Positions 22,023 to 33,789 are shown, counted from the stretch's first letter. The stretch: DNA of 64,000 nt from Roridomyces roridus (GCA_029378245.1 JARKIF010000023.1:806001-870000); one strand, 5' to 3'. The notes: a model not told the origin generated them from the letters alone. Made by a program: numbers and translations.

Positions 22023-24705
22023 GCTTTCCCGGGAGGAGTCAAACCCCCAGAAAATGGTCCTCTGTTACTGTTAGGCTCTGTAGCCCTAAAGAGCGAGAAT
22101 GACCACCACGTTGACCAACTTCGTCGGAAGCTGGTTGGTATCAAGGTTCAGAAATTCAAGTGCGCCACTCAAGTACTCTATGTAGACTAACTCGACAGAA
22201 AAAATGACTACCCCTCGCGTTACCAATGCCATGCCTGGAGCCGGAATCGAACCTGACCGCAAATTCGGTAGTGCGGGCAGGTTGCAAACTTACCTCTGTT
22301 CGAGTAAGGTCCCTTTGTCCTCCCTGAAGAAAACAACGAAGGAGGGAAAAAAAAATAGGTTCCACAAAGCCCACGAGGAATGTCCGGGGAGGAATCAAAT
22401 TGCCAAGCTGCAGCCTGATTCAATTTAGGCTTCAACGACAATCCCACCGTGACGGCTGGCTGAAATTTCGCGTCGACGACGTACCGTTATCCGTGCGAAA
22501 TCCTCGAGACGCCCGTCAGCTTTTTATCTATGTAAATGACACAAAAAAAATACGAGCTCAACGTCCAGGCTCCCGGTAGGAATCCAACCCCCAGCCCGTG
22601 CTCTTATTGGACAAGCTGTTTCTTGATGCATAAGTTGAGAATGAGTACCACGGTCTTGGCACGGTGAAATTACAGTGAGTGAGTTGGCTTCAAAGTTCAA
22701 ATCATTCTCAAGTGCGCAATTCAAGTACGAAAAAATGCATGTCTGTCGTGATCAAAATGACCGTCAGTGACCCTAACCCTCAGGTATCTACGTCGCGACT
22801 TCAGCACCAATTGCCACTCGGGCATGTGACTGAATCTGGGTTGCATTCAAGTGCCGATCGGGTTCTGGCAAAGTGATATCAATAAGTATATGTGGGAATC
22901 CAAATTACACTTGAACTTTGAGGTACATTGAAGCAGGAAATCGAAGAACAACTAGCCAAAAGGCACGATAATCTGCAGCAGGAATCGATCCCCACGGCAA
23001 AGTCGGTAGCTGCACTCAAGTTGCGGGCTCACCATACCCACATCGGTTTATGTCCCTCAACCTCGGCACATCCGAATGTTGCATCAGTGAGTCGCGACTA
23101 AAGAGATTTTAACCGCAGGCAACGTCAAGGCTCCCAGGAGGAGTCGAACCCCCAGCACTTCGTCTCGCTGGAATGTGTATTTATCCGGGAAATGACCGTG
23201 GCAGTCAACGGGAGTTGAATTACAGGAGTGAGTTAGCAGCGATTTTCAAAGTTGAAAAACTTGCACAAACTGAACGAAGAAAACCTGACACTACATATCG
23301 CGTTCAAAATGACCGTCAGTGACTGAATTAGGCTCCCCGGAGGAATCGAACCTCTGGAGTCTGCACTTGTCTAATTGGAGTGTTTGTCTGCCGCTGGATA
23401 AGATGTCTCTGATGCATGCGGCTATGAGAAATCAACTCAGTCTCCCACCGTACCGAGCAGGAAATGAGAGAAGACAAAAACTATCTATAGGCGTCAACAC
23501 AACCCTATGTCTGCAGCAGGAATCGAACCTCACGGCAAATTCGGTAGTGCAGGCCTTGTTGCATCGCGGAGCGGGCTCACCATACCCATGTCGGTCTCAC
23601 GCATCGAGCAAGGACCATTTTGCTCCTGAGCCCTCCTGAGCCTCGGCGCATTGTTCGAACGTTACATCAATGACTAAAAGAGAATGACTTCCGCCTGACA
23701 CGCCAGGCTCCCGCGGGGAATCGAACCTCCGCACGTGGTCTCATTAGAATGTCGTCTATCCGTGCATGAGATGAGAAAGACCGCCACGGTCAACGGGAAT
23801 TGAGTATCCTCGGAACGATGACCGCATTGAAGTGAGACCAAGCTTGAAAGTTGAGAACTACTCTACTGGTACTGGTCGTGTAGAACTCGGAGCAGTACTC
23901 GCATGGAAAAAAATCCGCCACTCCACCACCGCAGGATATGAATGAACAAGAAGAAGTAAAAAAAAAGTGTTGCACCGTCGAAGCATGTCTAGGCCAGGAA
24001 TCGAACCTCGCGTCAAGCTGCAGTGATCGATTTCAGGCTTCGAGGGGATCCCATCGTGACCACTGGCTGCACTTCCAGGATGAGGATGCAGCAATATCCG
24101 CTCTGAAATCCTGTAGATGCCCGTCTGCTTTTATGTAACCAAGGTAAAAAAGAGGTTTCGACAATCCGTCAGGCTCCCGGGAGGAATCGAACCCCCAGCA
24201 CTTGGTCTCATTAGAATGAGCGTGAATCCGTGCATGAGATGAGAATGACCGCCACGGTCAACGGGAGTTGAGTATTCTCGTGACGATGACCTTGAGACCA
24301 GGCTTGAAAGTTGAGAACTCCTCTACTGGTACTGGTCGTGTAGAACCCGGAGCAGTACTGACAGGGAAAGAATCCGCCACTGCAATGTAGGGATGAATGA
24401 ACCGGGAAAAAAATCAGGTTCCTCTCAGGAATGCCTAGTGCCTAGCGCAGGAATCGAACCTCGCACTAAGCTGGACTTTGAATCAATTTGAGCTTCAATG
24501 ACAGGAGACCATCGTGGCCACTGGCTGCAGCAATATCCGCGCTGAAAACCTCGAGACGGCCGTCTGCTTTTATGCAAATGAAGAGAAAAAAAGCAACTGG
24601 ACCTCCACTATAGGCTCCCGGGGGGGATTGAACCCCCAGCACTTGTTCTCACATCAGAGCTTGCGTCCGCATAAGATGAGAATGACCACCACGGTCAACG
24701 GGAGG
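22023..24705 (-). repeat. tRNA-like repeat cluster 4 (largest array)
   Basis: About thirteen minus-strand units have B-box complements near 22033, 22240, 22389, 22577, 22980, 23137, 23340, 23519, 23715, 23995, 24183, 24448 and 24628. Several have pairing ends CTCCCG/CGGGAG. Oligo-T tracts of 6-9 nt follow on the transcribed strand (complements of A-runs near 22197, 22346, 22545, 23957, 24148, 24407 and 24587). The unit order corresponds to clusters 1, 2 and 3 joined together without the Mutator-like and long-TIR insertions seen in the other segment, so this array is close to the uninterrupted ancestral form. The long extra loop argues against ordinary tRNA genes. Confidence 0.75.
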
Positions 24706-25140
24706 TGAGTATTCTCGTCGTGAGCTGGTTGGCATCCAGGTTCAAAACAAGTGCCGAGGCTCGAATTTACTTACCAAGACCGTACTCGAACTCGGGACTG
24801 AGCGAAAGAAATCCACGTCTACTTATCGCGTTCACAATCACCTCCAATCTTGCGCCAACTCTCATAAGTACTTACTCGGGAAGGTTCGGGGCCCGGGCAT
24901 GAGGCCGAATATTTGAAATCCTTACTTACTTACTCCGACGGCAGCCGACCTTGTCGCCTTCTCGAAACGGAGGAAGTTTCTCGAAACGCCGTGATCGGAG
25001 CAAACTTGATCCTTGGCAAACAATTCGCTCCCACATGCTGTCAACAAGCCCATTGGCACCCACTCACTCTCCTTCCACCACCACCATCCCTCCCTCCTCC
25101 CTACTTCCAAAACGACGACGACAAGGGCATATAGCGAGCG

Positions 25141-25761
25141 ATGCGATATCTACAACAACAGCAACAGCACAAGTACACTGGCGACGACAGCAGCGATGAC
25201 GACTGGGACGATTTGGGACGAAGCTTGAGGACACCGACACCACGGACGAGTACGGAGCAGTTGCAGGTGCATGCGCTGCGAAGACACCTTTCGACGGCGT
25301 TTGCACGTGTGGGGATGAAGGACCGTAGGTGAGTTGTGTGTGCCAGCTCTTGAATTTAGATTTTGGATTTGCGGGCCTCGGACTTGGTGCGGGGGTGGGT
25401 CTGCGAGGTCTTTCTGCTCTCTGGTGGTGGATGGAGAGGACGAGGACGGGTGCCTTGCTGGGCCTCGTTGGAGCGGCGGTGACAAATGGGGTCCGCCACG
25501 GACCATGCTTCTCGCCGGTCTTCCTTTCCGTGGAGGTCGCCTCGGCCTTCGTGGCGTCCATGTACGACCTCAGTCGATGCGTGCAGCTTGTGCGGGACGA
25601 CGTCGAGCACGGACAGACAGCTCCACTCCCCGCCCCTCGTCGTCATCATTATCATCCACATTTTCCTCCTTCCCTCCCCTCTGTAATCCCCGGTATGCAC
25701 GAAATACTGACATTCCATCTTGCTTTTCCAGAACGAATAATGCTGGTATTGTAAACTTAAA
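25141..25761 (+). CDS. Glutamine/aspartate-rich first exon, copy 2, plus a 30-nt exon
   Basis: Exon 25141-25328 is the paralog of 12929-13130 and ends at donor GTGAGT. A possible next exon, 25732-25761, lies between acceptor TTTTCCAG and donor GTGAGT. Joined, they end in phase 2 (AA). The exon starting at 26453 begins A-GAC-ATG, which would close the frame into the F-box gene at 26457, so these exons may be its true 5' end. Against this, the introns would be about 403 and 691 nt, far longer than others here. It may instead be a separate gene fragment. Confidence 0.4.
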
Positions 25762-26456
25762 GTGAGTATCGGCATTTACAACTTCTTTCTCTTCCCCGCC
25801 GGCTGGGACTCGGGCGTGGGGGTGGGCTCCCGCTGCTTCTCTTTCTCTTTTCTCCTTGGCGGCAATTCGGGGGTGCGTGCGTGTGGGGGGTCTGCGTTAC
25901 CTCCGGCAAGCATTATCTTTCCGGCGGGAGATGCTCCTCCGAGGCTCTATGCTTCGTCGGCGTCCTTGGCTAGGCTCTGTCTTGCGCACGTTGCCCACGC
26001 CCAGACTCTTGCTCCTCGGCGCTTGAGCGGAGATTGTGCTCGGGTCTATCGTCTTGGCTTTGCTTGTGGATATGGCGGATACGTATATCTACCCGCCTAT
26101 CCATTCTGCGGGCTAGGACGGAGAGCTAGACTCCCGCACGCATCTTGGCTTGGTCTAGTATGCGGACCTGCGTGATGGGGTGTGCATCTACATCTCCGTT
26201 TGTGGGCGTGGGGCGGGCTAGGCATGCAGTCTGGAAGACTGGCTGTCCAGACGGCGCTGTCAGGTCCTATCACCGTGCGCGTTTTGAAGGCGAGCATCTC
26301 ACGATGATGGGCTCGACCGACTGTCGTGCGTTTCCAGGATCGGCGGGTGTCCGCTGCGAGTCCTTTCTGCCGGATGTGCGACACTCTCCTCTTGCTCTGT
26401 CTCTTCGTTCTCCTCTTCTGCCTCTGGTCTACGATGCTAACGTCCCTTTCAGAGAC

Positions 26457-27962
26457 ATGCGACCCCTCCCCCTCCTCCCCCCGGAACTCTGGATGCTCAT
26501 CCTCCAATACTCGACCTACCCCTCCTCCTCCTTCTCTCCCGAGACGGAGCTACCGACCTCCTTCCTCTCGCCCGCTCTCACCCCAGCGACATTCGCCCCT
26601 CGTCTAGGCCACTACCGCGCCACCATGGCACACAAGCGCAATCTCGCCCTCGTATCGAAGGAGTGGAACGCCTACGCGCAGCCGGTGCTTTACGAGTTCG
26701 TGTGGCTCGCACGGGCAAAGCAGGCACAAGCTCTGGCGCTGACGTTACTTTGTGGGGCGTATTGTCTCCCCGCGGGTACTCCCTCCGCTTCAGCATCCCT
26801 CCTCGCTCTCACCGACCCCGACGCGCCTGCGCCCGCTGCTGCTCCCGCGCACGTCAGTGCTGGTCTAGGGAGATTCATCAAGCGGCTGCACGTCGAGACG
26901 CCCCCGCTCGAGAGATGTAATCCAGCGGATTTGCGACTCATCGTCGACTACGCGCCTACGCTCGAGACGTATTCGGACGTGCGGTCCGTGAGGCGGAGGC
27001 CTGCAGCGCAGAATGCGCTCTTTGCAGCACTCGCGGCTGGTGGTGGCCTCCGGAGGCTTAGCTGGACGAGTTACGACGACCCGGCGCTTGTGGGTCTTGG
27101 TGTGGGGTTTAGTGCGATGGGTGCTAGGCTGGAGTACCTCGAGCTCAGCCTCGTCTCTTCATTCTCGCGGGCAGACGCTGCTCAAGCGCACTGCGTGCCC
27201 ACGGCTGTTTCGGGCCTCGTCCTCCCCACGCTGCGGACGCTCAAGGTGACGCTGGACAATGCGGCGTTTGCGGCGCTGAGTACGTGGGAGCTGCCCGAGT
27301 TGCGGCATCTCAGCGTGCTTAGCGCTGATTTTAGCTATGCCGGGGAGGGATTCGCAAGGTTCTTTGCTGTGCATGGGGCGAGGCTCGTCCAACTCGAGCT
27401 GGGGCATTCGAGTGCGCATCTCGAGGAGCATTACGTTACTCCTGGCTCTGGCTCGTCGAGGGGGAGCAGGACTTTGAATTTGGGAGAGTGGTGTCCCGAT
27501 TTGGAGGAATTCGTGTGTAGCGCGGACGCTGCGTGGGATTGGCAGCATCCCGACTGGATCGCTCCGCATACGCTCCTTTCATCGCACCCGAGGGTATCGC
27601 TTATTGGGATTCGTGGTATTGATGCGAGGCTGCGGGACGATTACGTGGATTCGGGAAGGAGTGCGAGTGGGGAGAGTTTCTTGTTTAGGCTGAGGGAGCA
27701 GATGGAGAGTTTGTTGAGGAGGGAGGCGTTCCCGCGGCTCAAGTATGTGAGGGATATGAGTGGTGGGAGTGATTTGTTGAGGCGGGGGGAGGTTAGCCTG
27801 GATTTACGTGGGCGGGGAGGGGGAGGGGATGAGAGGGTTGTGCGATTTTGGGAGGGCGTGCTTGGGAGGTGTAGGGAGGAGGGGGTGTGGTTGGAGGATT
27901 GGTTGGGGGTTAATGTGACTAGTGGGTCGTTGAGGAGGGCGAGGGCGAGTTGTGCGGTGTGA
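26457..27962 (+). CDS. F-box protein
   Basis: The frame gives 501 residues from ATG 26457 to TGA 27960-27962 in one exon. Residues 3 to about 85 form an F-box: Leu-Pro-Pro-Glu-Leu-Trp near the start, a long insert, then an Asn-Leu-Ala-Leu-Val-Ser-Lys-Glu-Trp helix and Pro-Val-Leu-Tyr-Glu. F-box proteins bind Skp1 and recruit substrates to SCF ubiquitin ligases. The rest has the leucine-rich, loosely repeated pattern common in agaric F-box proteins (Leu-Glu-Leu and Leu-Arg-His-Leu motifs), but no clear LRR register. I chose this ATG because an acceptor (CTTTCAG, ending 26452) lies just upstream and the F-box starts at once. The open frame extends further upstream without a start of better quality. 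Alternative 5' exons at 25141 and 25732 are possible. Confidence 0.8.
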   Translation: MRPLPLLPPELWMLILQYSTYPSSSFSPETELPTSFLSPALTPATFAPRLGHYRATMAHKRNLALVSKEWNAYAQPVLYEFVWLARAKQAQALALTLLCGAYCLPAGTPSASASLLALTDPDAPAPAAAPAHVSAGLGRFIKRLHVETPPLERCNPADLRLIVDYAPTLETYSDVRSVRRRPAAQNALFAALAAGGGLRRLSWTSYDDPALVGLGVGFSAMGARLEYLELSLVSSFSRADAAQAHCVPTAVSGLVLPTLRTLKVTLDNAAFAALSTWELPELRHLSVLSADFSYAGEGFARFFAVHGARLVQLELGHSSAHLEEHYVTPGSGSSRGSRTLNLGEWCPDLEEFVCSADAAWDWQHPDWIAPHTLLSSHPRVSLIGIRGIDARLRDDYVDSGRSASGESFLFRLREQMESLLRREAFPRLKYVRDMSGGSDLLRRGEVSLDLRGRGGGGDERVVRFWEGVLGRCREEGVWLEDWLGVNVTSGSLRRARASCAV

Positions 27963-28159
27963 CTTTCTTGATTCTTTGGTGTGCGTTTTTTGCTTTCGGT
28001 TCTTGCATTTACACCCCATCCATCTATCCTCCATCTTTTGTTCACATACATACATACATTGGACATATATCATCACCACCTGCTGTATACATATGTATTA
28101 CCAGGCTGTACAATATACTCTTTCTTTTTTTTTTGCGCTGTCTGTAGAATTCAAGTGTT

Positions 28160-30400
28160 TGTTTGCTTGCTTCTTGGCATCAATCGCTCTTGACCTCTTA
28201 CCGCCATGTCGTTTCTGGGTACCGGTGGTACTCTCTATGTGGAAGGCTGCAAGTCCCTCGTTTCGTGTCTGGGCTGTGGATATCTGTTGACTTTTGACTT
28301 TTCTGGCTCCTGGGGCCGCGAAATCTGGTCTGCAAGTACTTACTCTCGCGCTGTGTGATCATCGACTAGCCTGGAAGCGCCGTGTTACCCCGTTCGACTC
28401 GGCGTCGAGGCATATCACTGTCATGTATTCCTTCTTTTTCGTTCTCCATTGGCGTCGACGAGTGTATTGACCGTTAGATTCAATTCTCGCATCGAAGAAT
28501 AACGCTATCGGCTACCCGGAAGAAGATGGCCCTCTGCTCGAAATCCAACTGGGGCTCCCGTGCTGGAGCCACATTTCCCGGAGTACCTTTGTTTTCTCGT
28601 CGAGTCTTGCGCATTGGTTCATCGGTTCTCCACTAATCGTGGGCTAGGCTAAAACACCTGGGTCACGGTGCGGCTGTGGCTATTCCCTGGCTCCTACTCA
28701 TCGATATGACTGACTCCGCGGCGGAATCTAGTCTGCGCTCTTGGGTTTGGCAAACTATAAGCTTCGCTACCCTGCCTACTTGAAATTATTTGCTAAACTC
28801 TCCCTGGCCCTCAAGAATTTAATCTGGGATAACTGTTACCGGTAACTACCGACGACAAGCTTTATCTTGTTTGGTCTTGCCTCCCTCGAGTCCCTGGTAA
28901 GTACACTGGATTGTAGACAAGCGCGCGCATTCGGTTCGTCACTCCCGTGTTACCCCCCGTTCGACTGGACGCAATTCGCTTCTTTTACAAGTCGTCTGCT
29001 TTTTCGGCGCACCCGTTTCGAAATCTGATCTGCTCTCTGGAGTCTGGGCAAATCCATTATCTTCGCTACCCTCCGGAAAGAACACTGCCGACGAGCTTTA
29101 CGTCGTTTCTCCCTCGAAACCCTGGAAGGTCAAGCACCTGCCATTGGATTGTGTACAAGCGCATTCGGTTTGGACATCCTGAAGCTCCCCGTGTTACCCC
29201 GTTCGACTCGGAACCGAGGCATACTGTTGGACCCTTCTTTTTGTCTCGTTATCGGCGGCCATTTCTCGTATCGAAGAATAACGCAATGGGAGACCAGGGA
29301 ACTTTGAGGGAACTAATGACCGTCTGCTAGAAAAATCAAATGGAGCTCCCGTACTGCAGACGCATTTCTCGTAGCAGATTTAGCTTTCTCGACTCAGTCA
29401 TTGGTTTACCGGTTCTTCACGACTCACGTGCCAGTCTATACTGTTTTCTGGATGTCTCCGATATCTGGACATTTTTTTCTATTCTGTCGTCCCTCAATTT
29501 TGCAGACGGTCTTGGTCCAGGCGATTGATCTTGTGTCGCCGACTCTTGGACTCCGACACGCCTGCACCTACAATGTCACACATGTTCTCCCGATCTGGGT
29601 AATGAGCTCTATACATTCTCTGCCCGTACTCTACTCTTTTCGGTGTGAAATTGGAGTCTTGTATTCGCATGTGTGGTCTTGCCATCAATTGCAGCTTGCT
29701 CTTGACTTGTACCGCCGTGTCGTTGAGTCTGGGCAGGTACTTTATATGTCAAAGGCGCAACAAAGGCGCACCCAAGCACTGCAAGTCTCTCGTTTCGTTT
29801 CTGGACTGTGCCTATTTGGCGACTTTGTCCGGCTCCTGGCTCTCGATTCAGAGGACAGAAAATCTGGTCTGCAAGAACTCTTGCTGCGCTCTGGGCAAAT
29901 CTATCCTATCATCGACTAGCCTGAAGTCTGCTTGCAAGTGCCGTGTTACCCCGTTCGACTCGGCGTCGACTCGGAGGGATAACCCTGCTATTTTAGTCCT
30001 CCTTTTTCGTCCTCCATTGGCGCTGCAGAGTGTATTGACCGTTAGATTCGTTCGATTCTGACGCGGAAGAATAACGCTATACCCGGGAAAACATCGCCCT
30101 CTGCTCGAAAATTCAATTGCGCCACTGGAGACACATGTCCCGGACCAGCTTTGCTTTCTCGTCGACGCGTACCGGTTCTCCGCAATTCGCTGGGCTGGCT
30201 CTATATTGACTTCCAACAGCCTCCGAATCTGGACGATCCTTTGCTCTTCTGCGTCCTTCTATTTCTGAAGACGGTCCAAGCAGTTGATTTTGTCGCTGAC
30301 TTGGCCGCCCACAGACGTACATAATGGTCCTCCGACAGTCGGGTCTCCCACACATACACTCGCTGCCCGTTCTCCTAATGAGGAACACGGCCCGCCCCGG
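28160..30400. repeat. Diverged dispersed repeat family, several copies
   Basis: Blocks carrying the word GTTACCCCGTTCGACTCGG (near 28385, 28950, 29192 and 29944) are followed at about 100 bp by CGAAGAATAACGC-like words (28493, 29272, 30066) and CTGCTCGAAA-like words. A second block, with TCTTACCGCCATGTCGTTTC, occurs near 28197 and again at 32505 downstream of the methyltransferase. Related copies lie at 33790-34560. Frames inside are short and shifted between copies. The family is concentrated around the two O-methyltransferase genes and the F-box 3' flank. I could not assign a transposon class. Confidence 0.6.
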
Positions 30401-30518
30401 GGTACGACGCTCGGGTGTCGACTCTCCCCGAATCGCAGACCCCAATTTGATACTCGGCGCGCAGCGTGACGTGTGGAACGACTTCCAGATGAAGGATAGC
30501 CCGAGTATCGAGGATGCA

Positions 30519-30524
30519 TTTATA
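30519..30524 (+). promoter_or_regulatory. TATA-like box of O-methyltransferase copy 1
   Basis: TTTATA within CATTTATACCTTC lies about 47 bp before the start codon. The equivalent box, TATTTATACC, is at 34661-34670 in copy 2. Confidence 0.45.
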
Positions 30525-30570
30525 CCTTCATATTTCGGCGCTTCCACTTCACTTTCTCTTGCCCACATAA

Positions 30571-32423
30571 ATGCCTCCCTTGAATCACCTGCGCCAGCTA
30601 GCTGAGCTCATCTTGGAGTCGGTGACGACGCTCGAACGGATCTCGCAAGAAACGAATGCGATTATACCCACTTTAGACGACACGGATATATCAGCACCTC
30701 AGCTCTTCAATGCCACCGCCGAGGCAATAACCGCCTCTCGCGTCATTGCGGCTGCGGGGATACAGCTGGCGGCACTCACCAGGGACCCACACGAAGCTAT
30801 GTTTGATACGGTGCACGAAGTGGGGTTCATTTTTCTCTTTAAATCGGTCTGCTGCAAACTTGATAGCCTTACAAGGGCGCAGCTTTGCGCGTATGCCTCG
30901 AGGGTAATGTGAGCGAGATCCTGAGAGACGCAGGGCCTGAGGTGGGTGATATATCGCATTCCCGTATAGGCGGCTGAGCACGTAGCGTCTTCACGCGGAC
31001 GAAATAGCCGCAGAGGCTCACATTGACGGCGCGAAATTAGGTGTGATTCCAGATTTCAATGTAGAGCTTCCCTGCTGAACGCCTGCAAGCGCGGATTATG
31101 CGCTACCTAGCGTCCCATCACATCTATCGAGAGATTTCCCCGGGGACCTTCGTCAACAATCGCCTTTCAGCTGTGCTGGACACAGGCAAGCCCGTGGATG
31201 AGCTATTCGCCAAACCTGAGTCGAAACATTCCAATACTTCAGGATTTGCAGCCATGGCTTCCTTCATGTGCGCCACAAGAAAGAAACTCATTCGAATATC
31301 CTCTGAATTATTTCATAGACTTGGACTAGGGACAGCAGCTACGACTCAGCTCTGGGAGACCATATCCAATCCTGCCACCGCATTTTCGTCGCGAGTGCTT
31401 GATAGTGCGCTCCATCGTGCACAGGGCCTCGATGTTCCTCTGTGGGTGACTTTCGAGCAACCAGGCAGAGAACCTGCAAGGCAATTGTTTGAGATGGTCA
31501 TGCGAGGTGTGTGGTTCAATTTATATGTGGCTGCCAGTATTGATGCAAGATGTAGCATACAACAATATGCAACCTGCATCCGCCGTATTGGAAGGTGCGG
31601 CGGGGAATTTCATACCGAACCAAACTCATTGATGTTTGAAATCCAGCCTACCCATGGTCTGAGCTTCAGCCGGGATCCGTCATTGTGGATGTGGGAGGAG
31701 GCGTTGGATGGGCGATGCTGCCCGTCGCCAAGGCTCACCCTCACCTCCGCATTGTCATTCAGGACAGCGAGAAAGTTGTCAAGGACGGGATCAACGTGAG
31801 TGCACATATTCTGACTGGAATTATCTGCTAATCTCCTGCGGAAGAACTGGAATGCAGAGTTGCCAGAAGCCCTGCTCTCCGAACGCGTCACATTCCAGGG
31901 TAAGTGTTGCCGTGCCAATCTCTTGGAGGGAACTCAAAAGATTGGTACATAGCACATGACTTCTTCACCGCACAGAACGTCAAAAATGCTTCGGCATTTT
32001 TCATGCGGTATATCCTGCATGACTGGCCCGACGAAGACGTACGTCGGATTCTTGAGCAGCTTCGCCATGCCGCGGAACCGCATACTGTGCTCGTTATCCT
32101 GGATCACATCCTCCCCTTTACTTTCCGTGACTCGAGCTTCCAATATACTCTGGGGAACGATGCGCCGGAGCCACTTCTCCCCACATACGGGGCGGCCAAC
32201 ACCATGGGTTATCTGGAAGATGTGCTCATGAGTAAGTATATTCCACTCTGAAAGTTGTGACCAACGGGCTGATTGTGCTGCAGTGGTCAATTTGAACGGT
32301 AAAGAACGCACGGTGGCGGAATTAGAGACACTGTTGGCGAGTACGGGATGGAAGTTGAAACAAGTTCAGAGGGTTGAGGGGACTGTTGGCTTTTTCTTGC
32401 CGATTCATGCGGTCCCTGTGTGA
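30571..32423 (+). CDS. SAM-dependent O-methyltransferase (COMT type), intact copy
   Basis: Exons resolve as 30571-30819, 30867-30941, 30986-31040, 31090-31267, 31319-31506, 31557-31595, 31647-31795, 31845-31899, 31953-32231 and 32284-32423, giving about 468 residues. All phases close. The 51-nt intron 31268-31318 is a multiple of three, so an unspliced reading also stays open. The N-terminal half is a helical dimerisation domain. The catalytic half has the SAM motif Asp-Val-Gly-Gly-Gly-Val-Gly, a Val-Ile-Gln-Asp acidic strand end, and His-Asp-Trp (in Leu-His-Asp-Trp-Pro-Asp-Glu), where the His is the usual catalytic base. Fungal relatives methylate hydroxyls of aromatic or other secondary metabolites. 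The substrate is unknown. A disrupted tandem copy starts at 34710. Confidence 0.85.
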
Positions 32424-33297
32424 GTAGTGCATAACCTAATCTACGATATACTCTTCTTGTATTCTGATGTTTGTTTGGTCTTGGCATCAATTGCTCTTGA
32501 CTTCTTACCGCCATGTCGTTTCTGGGTACGGTACTCTATCCGTAGCGGCGGCAAGCACCATCCCCTACTCTGGTGTACTGTTTGCCCGAGAGAATATTAT
32601 AATTCATGATTGATTCATGAATCACAGTACATCACAGAACAATAATGTCATTTCTCTTCGTTGGGTCAGATACCGGAGCGTGGTCAACCGTCAAACTGTT
32701 GTGTGTATGTCTCTCTGGCCCAAGAAGCTTCAGGACACACTGTTCAACGTTCAACCACCAGGGACCCGTGCTACACTGCTAAAGGTCACGAACACCATTG
32801 AAATGTGCCATTTTTCTGTTTTGCGGCAGTCATTAAAAGTTCTTGATGGGTGTTTGCTTCGTAGAATCTTGGTCACGGTAAAATCATAATATTTGACTAC
32901 TTACTTGTTCGTCAGTCAAACTAGAGTCTGGCTACGAGAGACTACATAATTTGTAGACTGGGGAGCCAAGTTCTGTATAGTAATTTGGTGCTGAACATGA
33001 GATTTGATTCTCTAGGGCCGCCACTCTGCGGATAGAGATTAGGTGAATCGGACACGATTCACACGGAAACGGCAGCATGAATGCATATGATCCGGCCTGC
33101 GGCAACCATGATGCATCAATGAGTTGCGTGATTGACTGAGATCTGACAAGAATCTGACAATCATCTTTTGATCGCGTCGAGTTGGCGGGAGTGCTGCCAT
33201 TTCACGCCCACAGAAACCCTTCTCTGCTACGCTAGAGTAGGGGATGTTTACGGCTGTTGTCCGCTTCTCAGGCTCCGGGAATCCCGCGTTTGGTTCC
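32424..33297. other. Intergenic, no gene resolved
   Basis: A copy of the TCTTACCGCCATGTCG repeat block lies at about 32470-32560. The rest is AT-richer with only short overlapping frames. Confidence 0.35.
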
Positions 33298-33305
33298 ACC
33301 GTCGC

Positions 33306-33761
33306 TAGTGCTGCCGGGAGCCAGAGTCGGCTCGAGTCGAGTTGGGCTCGAGCTGATTGTATTGCCTAATTGGGTGCCTCGAGCTCGGCTCGACTCGAGC
33401 CGACTCCGCCAGATCAGGAACAGTCCCGAATGGCAGGCTGCGGCCTTGTGCGTCGTTGCCACCATCTCCTGCCGTTGTCAAGCAATATCACTGAGCTACA
33501 GAAATGAGACCCGTCCTTTGTCCGTCCTTCCGCAGCACAAAATTACCCTGCCAGACAACCTGGTGTTGAGAAATAGCATTCCTAGCAAGAACTGAGTTTC
33601 CTTCGGCCCAATTTTACCCAGGAAAGTGTTGAGAAGATGCTCATCCCAATTGGGACATGACTTCAGAGCTGCCTCGAGCTGAGCTCGCATCAGCTCGAGT
33701 TGCACCGAGCTTGATTGCCCATCAGCTCGAGCCAACTCTAACTCGGCTCGCGGCAGCACTA
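33306..33761. mobile_element. hAT-type MITE (456 bp)
   Basis: Termini TAGTGCTGCCGGGAGCC (left) and TAGTGCTGCCGCGAGCC (right complement) are flanked by the perfect 8-bp duplication ACCGTCGC (33298-33305 and 33762-33769). Subterminal regions are packed with CTCGAG/GAGCTC words, including a perfect 17-bp inverted pair (AGTCGGCTCGAGTCGAG near 33326 and its complement near 33388). No coding frame. Confidence 0.9.
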
Positions 33762-33789
33762 ACCGTCGCCAACTTCGTCCCGTTCCTGG

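Noticed and set aside
24171..24270. Functional tRNA genes on the minus strand
   Set aside because: B box and acceptor-like pairing are present, but the D loop is too short, the anticodon-like stem is interrupted by a long extra loop, and the would-be anticodon differs from unit to unit. Called tRNA-like repeats instead.
9441..24705. CRISPR-like regular spacing of the repeated words
   Set aside because: Spacing is irregular at 150-250 bp, repeats are diverged and tRNA-like, and the genome is fungal.
26145..26456. Extending the F-box protein upstream to 26145
   Set aside because: The upstream part is low-quality protein sequence, and a good splice acceptor lies immediately before the ATG at 26457.
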